A stretch of DNA of 64,000 nt, taken from NCBI RefSeq assembly GCF_000484695.1, contig NZ_AXVR01000001.1:248001-312000 (forward strand), written 5' to 3'. The notes beneath the pieces are model-generated. The model worked only from the letters and a program-made list of their open reading frames with translations, was not told where the DNA came from and searched no databases. Source of the DNA: Salinispora cortesiana (GTDB taxonomy: Bacteria; Actinomycetota; Actinomycetes; Mycobacteriales; Micromonosporaceae). Below are positions 17,625 to 24,264 of this stretch, piece by piece. The stretch's first letter is position 1, and each line of letters starts with the position of its first letter. The position numbers were made by a program, and so were the translations under genes.

Positions 17625-17783
17625 GTGCCCTCTTTTCCGTAGACCGTCGTAGATGCGACGGTAACTCTCTGAATTCGCCCCTAACCCTCAGTATGGAACG
17701 ACGCGGCCGGCGCAGAAGGTTCTGGCGGGGGGCGTGTCTCGACCAAAGGCGGCACACCGTGCACCACTTCCGACGGAGGGTAG

Positions 17784-19124
17784 ATGCGCACCGTCCTGCG
17801 CCGCCCGGACTTCCGGCTGCTCTTCGGTGGCCTGGTGGCCAGCATGACCGCCGAGTCGATCCTGCTGCTCGCGCTCGCCATCTGGGTCAAGGAACTGACC
17901 GGGTCGAGTGGGCTGGCCGGGGCCACCATCTTCGCGATCATCGCCCCGATGACGCTGGCACCACTGGTCGGCTGGATCGTTGACCGGTATCCGCGCCGGC
18001 CGCTGTTCGTGGCCGCCAACCTGGTCACGGCCGCCCTACTCACTCCGTTGTTCGCCGTCGAAGACCGTACCGACCTCTGGCTCATCTACCTGGTTGCGAT
18101 CTTCTACGGCCTGGCGTACATCACCCTCAGCGCAGGGCTCAGCGGCCTCCTGCGACACCTGGTGCCGGCAGAGTTGCTGGCCGACGCCAACGGCGCGCTG
18201 CAGACGGTGCGGCAGGGGCTGCGGTTGATCGGCCCGCTGGCGGGGGCCGCCCTCTACACCGCCGTCGGCGGCGGACTGTTGGCCGGCGTGGCGATAGTCG
18301 GCTTCGTGGCCGCGGCGGTGCTGGTGGGCCTGCTCCGGGTCACCGAGCCGCCCCGGTCGCGACCAGGGCGTAGCTGTCCCGGCCGACGGGCCGGAGGGGC
18401 TCGATGCGGCTGCTGCCCCCCGGGCCCCGCCCAGCCGTCCAGCCCGGCAAGGCGACCGCGCCACACGTTGCGCTGGTCGACCGAGCTCGGCGCTGGCCTG
18501 CGGTACCTGGCCGACGAGCCGGCGCTGCGCCGGGCGCTGCTCGGCTATGGTCTCGGTTCGCTGGTGATGGGATTCAGCGAGTCGCTGATCTTTGCCTACG
18601 TTGACCACGGGCTTCGCCGCGACGCGGCGTTCGTGGGTGTGCTCGTGACCGTGCAGGGGGTCGGCGGCCTCGCTGGTGGGCTGGTCTCCTCCGGCGTGAT
18701 CCGGCGGGTGGGAGAGGTCGGCGCGCTCGCGGTGGGGGTGGCGCTGTTCGGGTCAGCCGCGCTGACGCTCGCCTACCCCAACCTCTGGCTGGGCTGCGCC
18801 GCCCTCCTGCTGGCTGGGGTGTCCCTGCCGCTCACCATGGTCGGCCTGCACACGCTGATCCAACGGCGTACGCCGGCACCGCTGATCGGTCGGGTCGCCG
18901 CCGGCGCCGATGCGGTGGTCAGCGGCCCGCGGGCCGTCTCGATCGGGGGCGGTGCACTGCTCGTCAGCGTCTTCGACTACCGGCTGCTCTTCGTGGTGGT
19001 GGGCCTGGTCACCCTACTGGCCAGCAGCTACCTCTGGGGTGGGCGCCGGCTGAGCCCGCCGGCCCAGCCGGCACCCGTCGGGCCCGTACCGGTCAGGCGG
19101 AGATCCCCGACAGGTGCTCCTTGA
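17784..19124 (+). CDS. MFS transporter, 12-TM exporter type
   Basis: Encodes 446 residues with about twelve predicted membrane helices in two bundles of six. The loop-2/3 MFS signature appears as GWIVDRYPRRPLFVAAN. The family resembles MFS_3-type siderophore or macrolide exporters. The ATG is preceded by GGAGGG. An odd feature is the central cytoplasmic loop (about residues 192-232), rich in Arg, Pro and Cys (RCGCCPPG) where related proteins have Ala/acidic residues; reading one frame over gives a more ordinary sequence, so a pair of compensating indels is possible. The 3' end overlaps the convergent mycoredoxin gene by 32 bp. Confidence 0.85.
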   Translation: MRTVLRRPDFRLLFGGLVASMTAESILLLALAIWVKELTGSSGLAGATIFAIIAPMTLAPLVGWIVDRYPRRPLFVAANLVTAALLTPLFAVEDRTDLWLIYLVAIFYGLAYITLSAGLSGLLRHLVPAELLADANGALQTVRQGLRLIGPLAGAALYTAVGGGLLAGVAIVGFVAAAVLVGLLRVTEPPRSRPGRSCPGRRAGGARCGCCPPGPAQPSSPARRPRHTLRWSTELGAGLRYLADEPALRRALLGYGLGSLVMGFSESLIFAYVDHGLRRDAAFVGVLVTVQGVGGLAGGLVSSGVIRRVGEVGALAVGVALFGSAALTLAYPNLWLGCAALLLAGVSLPLTMVGLHTLIQRRTPAPLIGRVAAGADAVVSGPRAVSIGGGALLVSVFDYRLLFVVVGLVTLLASSYLWGGRRLSPPAQPAPVGPVPVRRRSPTGAP

Positions 19125-19335
19125 CCTGCCGAATAGTGGGGTTGGTCAGCGCGCTGCCGTCCGCGAAGCGCAGCGTCGGCACGGTCTGGTTGCCGCCGTT
19201 GACGCTCATCACGAACTCGGCGGCCGCCGGCTCCTGCTCGATGTCGACCACCTCGTACCCGATGCCCTCCCGGTCCAGCTGTGACTTCAGCCGGTGGCAG
19301 TAGCCGCACCAAGGCGTGGAGTACATCGTCAACAT
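19093..19335 (-). CDS. mrx1: Mycoredoxin (glutaredoxin-like, CGYC)
   Basis: Encodes 80 residues of a glutaredoxin/NrdH-like thioredoxin fold that reduces mycothiol-mixed disulfides in the cytoplasm of actinobacteria. The N-terminal active site is TPWCGYCHRLK (CxxC), with the cis-Pro segment TVPTLRF and the C-terminal LTNPTIRQVKEHL. The ATG at 19335 has a near-ideal GGAGGT upstream; an ATG 33 bases further upstream does not. A sigma-R-type promoter lies about 50 bases upstream, matching known control of mycoredoxin by sigma-R in Streptomyces. Divergent from uvrD2, tail-to-tail with the MFS gene. Confidence 0.9.
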   Translation of the reverse strand: MLTMYSTPWCGYCHRLKSQLDREGIGYEVVDIEQEPAAAEFVMSVNGGNQTVPTLRFADGSALTNPTIRQVKEHLSGISA

Positions 19336-19385
19336 CGGCAGACCTCCAAGGGGTTGGTCGTGATTCAAGCCAGGCTAACTGCACC

Positions 19386-19412
19386 AACGTTGGGAGCGGC
19401 TGGAACAATTCC
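19386..19412 (-). promoter_or_regulatory. Sigma-R-type promoter of mycoredoxin
   Basis: On the minus strand GGAAT (plus 19412-19408) and GTT (plus 19388-19386) are separated by exactly 19 bases, matching the sigma-R/sigma-H consensus GGAAY-N18/19-GTT. The start codon of mycoredoxin is about 50 bases downstream. Confidence 0.65.
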
Positions 19413-19417
19413 TCGCT

Positions 19418-21577
19418 GTGGTGTCCCACTCAGCGTCTGACCGGGTGCTCGCCGGCCTCGACCCAGAGCAGCGGGCGGCGGTAACCGCCCCGGCTGGCCC
19501 GGTCTGCGTCCTGGCCGGCGCCGGCACTGGGAAGACCCGGGCGGTCACCTCCCGGATCGCGCACCGGACGTTGACCGGGGAAATCCTGGCCCGGCACCTG
19601 CTCGCGGTCACCTTCACCGCGCGGGCCGCCGCCGAGCTGCGCAGCCGACTCACCACGCTCGGGGTGCCGGGGGTGCAGGCGCGCACCTTCCACGCCGCGG
19701 CGCTGCGTCAGGTGCGCTACTTCGCGCCTCGGCTGCTCGCCGGTCGGGCGATGCCCGAGCTGCTGGACAGTAAGGTCCGGCTGGTCACCCTCGCCGCGGC
19801 GAAGGTCGGGATCCGCTCCGACCGGGCCGGTGCCCGGGACCTCGCGGGCGAGATCGAGTGGGCGAAGTCGTCCTTGGTCGAGCCCGGGGAGTACGTGGTC
19901 GCGGCCGCCCGGGCGCTGCGAGACACCCCGTACGAGCCGGCGAAGGTAGCCGATGTCTTCGCCGCATATGAGAAGGCCAAACGTGCCGGCGGAGTGATCG
20001 ATTTCGAGGACATGCTGCGCGCCGCGATCTGGGGGATCGAAGAGCACCCGGACGTGGCCGACCAGGTACGCGCCCAGTACCGGCACTTCGTCGTCGACGA
20101 GTACCAGGACGTCAACCCGCTGCAGCAGCGGTTGCTGGAGGCGTGGCTCGGTGGTGGAGACGACCTGACGGTGGTGGGTGACGCGAGCCAGACGATCTAC
20201 TCGTTCACCGGCGCGACCTCGTCCTACCTGGTCGACTTCCCCCGTCGGCACCGGGGCGCGACGGTGGTCCGCCTGGTGCGCGACTACCGCTCCACCCCCC
20301 AGGTGGTCGGGCTGGCCAACTCGGTCATCGCGCCGTCCCGAGGCGCTGAGGCGCGGCTTCGGCTGGAGCTGGTCGGCCAGCGCCCGGCTGGCCCCGAGCC
20401 CGAGTTGAGGATCTTCACCGACGAGCCGGCCGAGGCTGCCGCCGTCGCCGCCCGCTGCCGTGCCCTGGTGGATGCCGGCACACCGGCCCGGGAGATCGCC
20501 GTGCTGTTTCGGGCCAACGCGCAGTCCGAGGCGTACGAGGAGGCGTTGACCGAGGCCGAGGTGCCGTACCAGGTGCAGGGTGCGGAGCGGTTCTTCGAGC
20601 GCGTCGAGGTGCGGCAGGCGATGGTCGCGCTGCGCGCCGCCACCCGCTCCCTGCCCGGCGACACCCCGCTGCCGGCGGCCGTGGTCGAGGCGTTGGCCGC
20701 GGTGGGGTGGGCGCCGGACACACCGCCAGCCGGTGGTGCCGCCCGGGAACGGTGGGCGGCCCTCGCCGCCCTGGTCCAACTCGCCGAGGAGTACGCGGCC
20801 AGCGCCCCGGTGCTGTCGATCGGACCGGCCGCCGCGGTCGAGCGGCCGGCCACGCTGGCCGACTTCACCGACGAGCTGGCCCGGCGCGCCGCCGCCCAGC
20901 ACGTGCCGACGGTCGAGGGCGTGACCCTCGCCTCCCTGCACTCGGCGAAGGGGCTGGAGTGGGATGCCGTCTTCCTGGTCGGCCTCGCCGAGGGCACCCT
21001 GCCCACCACCTATGCGAAGACACCGGAGCAGGTGGAGGAGGAGCGCCGGCTGCTCTACGTGGGCATCACCCGGGCTCGGGAGTGGCTGTGGCTGTCGTAC
21101 GCCTCAGCCCGCTCGCCGGGTGGGCGTCCCCGGCGGCCCTGTCGCTTCCTACCCCGGCTGGGCTCATCCGGTGCCAGTGGGCGGGCCAGCGTGAACGGGG
21201 TGCGGCGGACCGAGCGTCGGCGTACCCAGATCGTCTCCTGCCGGGTCTGCGGTACGACGCTGCTCGCCGGCGCGGAGCGAAAGCTGGGCCGGTGCACCGC
21301 CTGTCCGTCTGATATGGACCAGGAGCTGCACGGGCGGCTGGGTGAGTGGCGGCGTCGGGTGGCCAGCGGCCAGCGGGTACCGGATTATGTGGTGTTCACC
21401 GACGCGACCTTGGTCGCGTTGGCGGAGCGGCGCCCACAGCAGCCCCGTGACCTCACCGCGATCGCCGGAATCGGGGCCCGCAAGTTGGGACTCTACGGGG
21501 AGGCGGTGCTGGCCCTGGTAGCTGGCGCGACGGTGGACGAGGTCTGCCCGGAGAGAACTTCTGAAATCTTGCCGTAA
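19418..21577 (+). CDS. uvrD2: ATP-dependent DNA helicase UvrD2
   Basis: Encodes 719 residues: an SF1A helicase with Walker A GAGTGKT (about residue 35), motif II VVDEYQDVNP, motif III GDASQTIYSFTGA, motif V LHSAKGLEWD and motif VI VGITRAREW. After the motor comes the UvrD2-specific tetracysteine module, CRVCGTTL and CTACPSD (about residues 607-630), and an HRDC domain to the end. In mycobacteria UvrD2 is essential and the Cys module couples ATPase to unwinding. Two adjacent GTG codons (19418 and 19421) could each be the start. Divergent from mycoredoxin over 82 bp, so a promoter in that gap serves both directions. Confidence 0.93.
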   Translation: MVSHSASDRVLAGLDPEQRAAVTAPAGPVCVLAGAGTGKTRAVTSRIAHRTLTGEILARHLLAVTFTARAAAELRSRLTTLGVPGVQARTFHAAALRQVRYFAPRLLAGRAMPELLDSKVRLVTLAAAKVGIRSDRAGARDLAGEIEWAKSSLVEPGEYVVAAARALRDTPYEPAKVADVFAAYEKAKRAGGVIDFEDMLRAAIWGIEEHPDVADQVRAQYRHFVVDEYQDVNPLQQRLLEAWLGGGDDLTVVGDASQTIYSFTGATSSYLVDFPRRHRGATVVRLVRDYRSTPQVVGLANSVIAPSRGAEARLRLELVGQRPAGPEPELRIFTDEPAEAAAVAARCRALVDAGTPAREIAVLFRANAQSEAYEEALTEAEVPYQVQGAERFFERVEVRQAMVALRAATRSLPGDTPLPAAVVEALAAVGWAPDTPPAGGAARERWAALAALVQLAEEYAASAPVLSIGPAAAVERPATLADFTDELARRAAAQHVPTVEGVTLASLHSAKGLEWDAVFLVGLAEGTLPTTYAKTPEQVEEERRLLYVGITRAREWLWLSYASARSPGGRPRRPCRFLPRLGSSGASGRASVNGVRRTERRRTQIVSCRVCGTTLLAGAERKLGRCTACPSDMDQELHGRLGEWRRRVASGQRVPDYVVFTDATLVALAERRPQQPRDLTAIAGIGARKLGLYGEAVLALVAGATVDEVCPERTSEILP

Positions 21578-21613
21578 ATTCGTTTGCCCTCGCCCCCAGG
21601 TGCGGCATAGCCT
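21575..21613 (+). promoter_or_regulatory. Candidate autoregulated whiB7 promoter
   Basis: A -35-like TTGCCC (21584-21589) and -10-like CATAGC/TAGCCT (21606-21613) are 16-18 bases apart. An A/T-rich stretch (AAATT, about 21576-21580) lies immediately before the -35, the arrangement reported for WhiB7-activated promoters. It starts a leader of about 460 bases. Confidence 0.5.
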
Positions 21614-21698
21614 CGGGGCATACCTCGCGAGCGGCGGCATTCGGGCTGCTCACGGGCGTGATTCGGTCGGCACGAGGAAAGTTAGGGAGGTGGCCCCA

Positions 21699-21953
21699 AT
21701 GGAGATCTACAGCAATGCGCGTCCGATGGTGCTGCCTGCTGCCATCGCTCCCCTGCCGGCCGTCCAGGTGGCCCTCACCGCTGCGCGACCGTCGGTTCCG
21801 CAGGTGCACCAGGTCGAGACTCAGGCCGAGCTGACTCTCGCGCTGGCGCCATTCGGAACTCAGGGGACCAGTGGTTACACGGGCAAGGGCGTTGATGGCG
21901 CCGAGCGGCGCACGGACGTCCGCGGTGTTCCACCTCGAGGTAGACCGGTCTGA
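21699..21953 (+). CDS. Upstream ORF in the whiB7 leader
   Basis: Encodes 84 residues from an ATG with an excellent GGGAGGTGG Shine-Dalgarno. Its TGA (21951-21953) lies inside the antiterminator-type hairpin described separately. The N-terminal part (MEIYSNARPMVLPAAIAPL) is well-behaved; the C-terminal part is Gly/Arg/Pro-rich and basic. In mycobacteria and Streptomyces the whiB7/wblC transcript has a translated upstream ORF whose translation controls premature termination when ribosomes stall. Position, strong ribosome site and stop-codon placement indicate the same role here; the peptide may matter only for its translation. Confidence 0.65.
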   Translation: MEIYSNARPMVLPAAIAPLPAVQVALTAARPSVPQVHQVETQAELTLALAPFGTQGTSGYTGKGVDGAERRTDVRGVPPRGRPV

Positions 21954-21978
21954 GACAGACCACCGGCTCACCTCGAGG
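21932..21978 (+). promoter_or_regulatory. Candidate antiterminator hairpin in the whiB7 leader
   Basis: The octamer CCTCGAGG occurs at 21933-21940 and 21971-21978; as a palindrome the two copies can pair with each other. An inner stem GGTCTG/CAGACC (21947-21952 with 21956-21961) closes on AGA. The second CCTCGAGG copy ends in the GG that begins the terminator stem, so the two structures exclude each other. The uORF stop codon is in the inner stem and loop. Confidence 0.55.
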
Positions 21979-22020
21979 CCGCGGAACCCGCATACCGGGA
22001 TCCGCGGCCTTTGTTTTTGT
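21976..22020 (+). terminator. Intrinsic terminator in the whiB7 leader (attenuator)
   Basis: A perfect 10-bp stem, AGGCCGCGGA (21976-21985) with TCCGCGGCCT (22001-22010), is followed by TTTGTTTTTGT. This is the only textbook U-tract terminator in the window, and it is placed 63 bases before the whiB7 start codon rather than after a gene, so it must control read-through into whiB7. Confidence 0.85.
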
Positions 22021-22082
22021 CCCGCCGAAGTATGTCGGAAATGCGATCCAAGAGATCGAAGTGAGAGAGAGGTGACCGGGCG

Positions 22083-22445
22083 ATGAGTCTGGCGTTGGCC
22101 CCACTCGACCTGAGCGTCGAGCTGGAGGCGAACCTGCCCTGCCGGAAGTTCGACCCCGACCTGTGGTTCTCTGACTCGCCCTCCGAGCTTGAGGTGGCCA
22201 AGTCGCTCTGCGGGGACTGCCCGCTGCGCGTCGAGTGCCTCGCTGGCGCGGTGGAGCGGGCCGAGCCTTGGGGCGTCTGGGGTGGCGAGATCTTCGAGCG
22301 TGGCGCGGTGGTCCCGCGTAAGCGGCCACGAGGCCGTCCCCGTAAGGAAGATGTCGCCCGAGACGCCACGCTCCGGGTCGAGGCCGAGGCGCGACTGGAG
22401 GCCAGTGGACTGGCCCGGCGCGACGCGGTCCGGCTGGCGGCCTGA
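22083..22445 (+). CDS. whiB7: WhiB7 (WblC) Fe-S transcriptional activator of intrinsic drug resistance
   Basis: Encodes 120 residues. Four conserved Cys (residues 20, 43, 46, 52; CGDCPLRVEC) bind the [4Fe-4S] cluster. They are followed by WGVWGGEIF (the sigma-A-binding turn) and the AT-hook RPRGRPRK at about residues 79-86, which distinguishes WhiB7 from other WhiB proteins. WhiB7 binds the housekeeping sigma factor and activates resistance genes after ribosome-targeting antibiotics. AGAGAGG precedes the ATG at a normal distance. It lies beside uvrD2 and the ABC1 kinase, as in mycobacteria, and is preceded by a long attenuated leader. Confidence 0.95.
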   Translation: MSLALAPLDLSVELEANLPCRKFDPDLWFSDSPSELEVAKSLCGDCPLRVECLAGAVERAEPWGVWGGEIFERGAVVPRKRPRGRPRKEDVARDATLRVEAEARLEASGLARRDAVRLAA

Positions 22446-22471
22446 CAACCACCCGATCCGTTCAACCCTTC

Positions 22472-22489
22472 GCCGGTGTTCGCACCGGC
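22472..22489 (+). repeat. Short hairpin after whiB7
   Basis: GCCGGTG (22472-22478) pairs with CACCGGC (22483-22489) around a TTCG tetraloop. It is a compact, stable hairpin 27 bases after the whiB7 stop. It may protect the mRNA end or partly terminate; there is no T tract. Confidence 0.45.
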
Positions 22490-22508
22490 CACGAGAAAGC
22501 TGACGAGG

Positions 22509-22685
22509 ATGCTCAAGCAATCGAATAAATTCGAACTGCAATTACTGAACGAAGTGTTGGCGAGGGCTCGAATGCCCCGGCCTCAGGCCGGTCGTACCAC
22601 CACGAGCACTGAGGCTTATCGTTCCGCCCGCACCGTCGCCATGGCCGCCCGTCGGCGGGCGGCGCGCGAGTCGGGAATCGGTTAG
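22509..22685 (+). CDS. Small basic protein of unknown function downstream of whiB7
   Basis: Encodes 58 residues from the ATG at 22509 (an in-frame GTG at 22476 lies inside a hairpin and is less likely). The first 20 residues form an amphipathic helix (QSNKFELQLLNEVLARARM); the tail is Arg/Ala-rich (MAARRRAAR). The 5' part is unusually AT-rich for this genome and codon 12 is the rare Leu codon TTA, which in streptomycetes makes a gene dependent on bldA. It is in the same direction as whiB7 with a 63-bp gap, and is closed by a strong hairpin. No family recognised. Confidence 0.5.
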   Translation: MLKQSNKFELQLLNEVLARARMPRPQAGRTTTSTEAYRSARTVAMAARRRAARESGIG

Positions 22686-22690
22686 GCAGC

Positions 22691-22726
22691 GGGCCCGTTC
22701 CCCCCTCGTGGGTGGGGAGCGGGCCC
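22691..22726. terminator. Hairpin terminator downstream of the whiB7-linked small gene
   Basis: GGGCCCGTTCCCC (22691-22703) pairs with GGGGAGCGGGCCC (22714-22726): 13 bp with one G-T pair. It begins five bases after the TAG stop and lies between convergent genes. Confidence 0.7.
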
Positions 22727-22743
22727 GTAGCCAACATCACTGC

Positions 22744-22778
22744 GACGGGCACGTTCGGTTACCCCGGACGTGCCCGTC
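22744..22778. terminator. Hairpin terminator downstream of the ABC1 kinase gene
   Basis: A perfect 11-bp stem (22744-22754 with 22768-22778) starts six bases beyond the minus-strand stop codon at 22785. With the neighbouring hairpin it forms a back-to-back terminator pair. Confidence 0.7.
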
Positions 22779-22784
22779 ATCACA

Positions 22785-24131
22785 TCAGGCGACCTGGGCG
22801 AAGCCGGGCAACCAGCGCTCCAGGATTCCCCGGTACGGCGCCTTCGCCTCCAACTGGCAGAGCACCCCGATCGAGCCGAGCGTGACCCGGTGGATCAGCA
22901 GGTACGACGGGGGCAGGTTGAGATTTCGGCTGAGCTGGTACGCGGGCGAGCGAGGGCTGGCCAGTCGGGCCGCCTCGGCCCGTAGCCAGGCCCGGGTGAA
23001 CCGGAACTCTTCGGCAGCGACCGGCTTCAGCATCGGTTGGAGGAACTCCAGCAGTGCTGGCCCGTCGATCGCCGCACTGTTGCTGACGAAGCCCTCGTCA
23101 CTCAAGCCGGTCATCACCTCTTCGGCATCTCCCCGCAAGGCCAGTCCGGCGATGCGGCCGATCGGCTCGGGTGTCCCCTCGGGTAGCCGGGCCACCGCGC
23201 CGAAGTCGACCACCCCAAGCCGGCCGTCGGGCAGCAACCGAAAGTTGCCCGGATGCGGGTCGGCGTGGAGCAGCCCGGCCCGCATCGGCGCGGAGAGGTG
23301 CAGGGTGGCCATCAACCGGCCTGCCTCGTCCCGCTCTTGTTCGGAGCCCTCCCGGATGATCTGCGACAGTGGAGTTCCCTCGACCCACCCGGTGACGAGG
23401 ACCCGCGGCGACGCCGCGACCACGGCCGGGATGTGGATCTCCGGGTCGTCCGCGTACGCCGTGGCGAAGGCGCGCTGCGACTCGGCCTCCAGCTCGTAGT
23501 CGAGCTCCTCGGTGATTCGTTCCCGTAGCTCGGCGAGGAGTGGTTTGATGTCCAGCCCCGGCTGGATCGCCCGGAACATCCCACCGAGCCGGGAGAGCTG
23601 TTTGAGGTCGGTGAGCAGGGCCTCCCCCGCACCTGGGTACTGAATCTTGATCGCCACGTCGCGGGTGTTCGGCGCGCCGGTCGCGTCGTAGCCCGGCTCT
23701 CGCCACTGCGCGCGGTGTACCTGACCGATGCTGGCGGCGGCGACCGGCGTGTCGTCGAACTCCACGAACCGGTCCCGCCAGTCCGGGCCGAGTTGCTCGG
23801 CGAGCACCCGGTGGACGGAGGCGGCGGGCAGCGGGGGCGCGGCCTCCTGGAGTTTGGTCAGCGCCTGTCGGTAGGGGGCGGCCATCTCCTCGGGCAGCGC
23901 CGCCTCGAAGACCGACAGCGCCTGGCCGAACTTCATCGCGCCGCCTTTGAGCTGCCCGAGGACGCTGAAGAGCTGTTCGGCGGTGCGTTGCTGGATCTCT
24001 GCGGAGATCACGTCAGAGGCGAGCCCGGTGACGCGCTTGCCCACGCCGAGGACGGTCCGGCCGGCGAAGCCGAGCGGCAGAGCGGCGAGCTTGGCGGTCC
24101 GGGAGACGGCCCGGCGCGGGATTTCGGTCAC
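22785..24131 (-). CDS. ABC1/UbiB/AarF family atypical kinase
   Basis: Encodes 448 residues, like the mycobacterial gene at this locus. Members have a protein-kinase-like fold with an N-terminal KxGQ-containing extension. Here GGAMKFGQALSVFE gives the KxGQ motif (about residue 62), PVAAASIGQVHRAQW is the Ala-rich nucleotide loop, VAIKIQYPG carries the ATP-binding Lys, LLHADPHPGNF is the catalytic loop and GVVDFGAVARL the DFG-like metal site. The cellular substrate of the family is unresolved; quinone or lipid homeostasis is the usual proposal. The GTG at 24131 gives the expected N-terminus; the open frame further upstream is Arg/Pro-rich and rejected. Converges on whiB7. Confidence 0.88.
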   Translation of the reverse strand: MTEIPRRAVSRTAKLAALPLGFAGRTVLGVGKRVTGLASDVISAEIQQRTAEQLFSVLGQLKGGAMKFGQALSVFEAALPEEMAAPYRQALTKLQEAAPPLPAASVHRVLAEQLGPDWRDRFVEFDDTPVAAASIGQVHRAQWREPGYDATGAPNTRDVAIKIQYPGAGEALLTDLKQLSRLGGMFRAIQPGLDIKPLLAELRERITEELDYELEAESQRAFATAYADDPEIHIPAVVAASPRVLVTGWVEGTPLSQIIREGSEQERDEAGRLMATLHLSAPMRAGLLHADPHPGNFRLLPDGRLGVVDFGAVARLPEGTPEPIGRIAGLALRGDAEEVMTGLSDEGFVSNSAAIDGPALLEFLQPMLKPVAAEEFRFTRAWLRAEAARLASPRSPAYQLSRNLNLPPSYLLIHRVTLGSIGVLCQLEAKAPYRGILERWLPGFAQVA

Positions 24132-24264
24132 CTGGTTATTGTGACCGACCGGGCGGGCCCGCGGCTGCCGTGCGGCCGGGCCGGCTGGCCTTCGGGCGGA
24201 TGGGCGCCCGGGGCGGCAGCGGATCCGGTCGGGTTGCGGGCTCACCGGGAGCCGCGGATCGAGG

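Noticed and set aside
19430-20941. 503-codon minus-strand ORF opposite uvrD2
   Set aside because: Low-complexity shadow of the helicase frame; no start site or recognisable motif.
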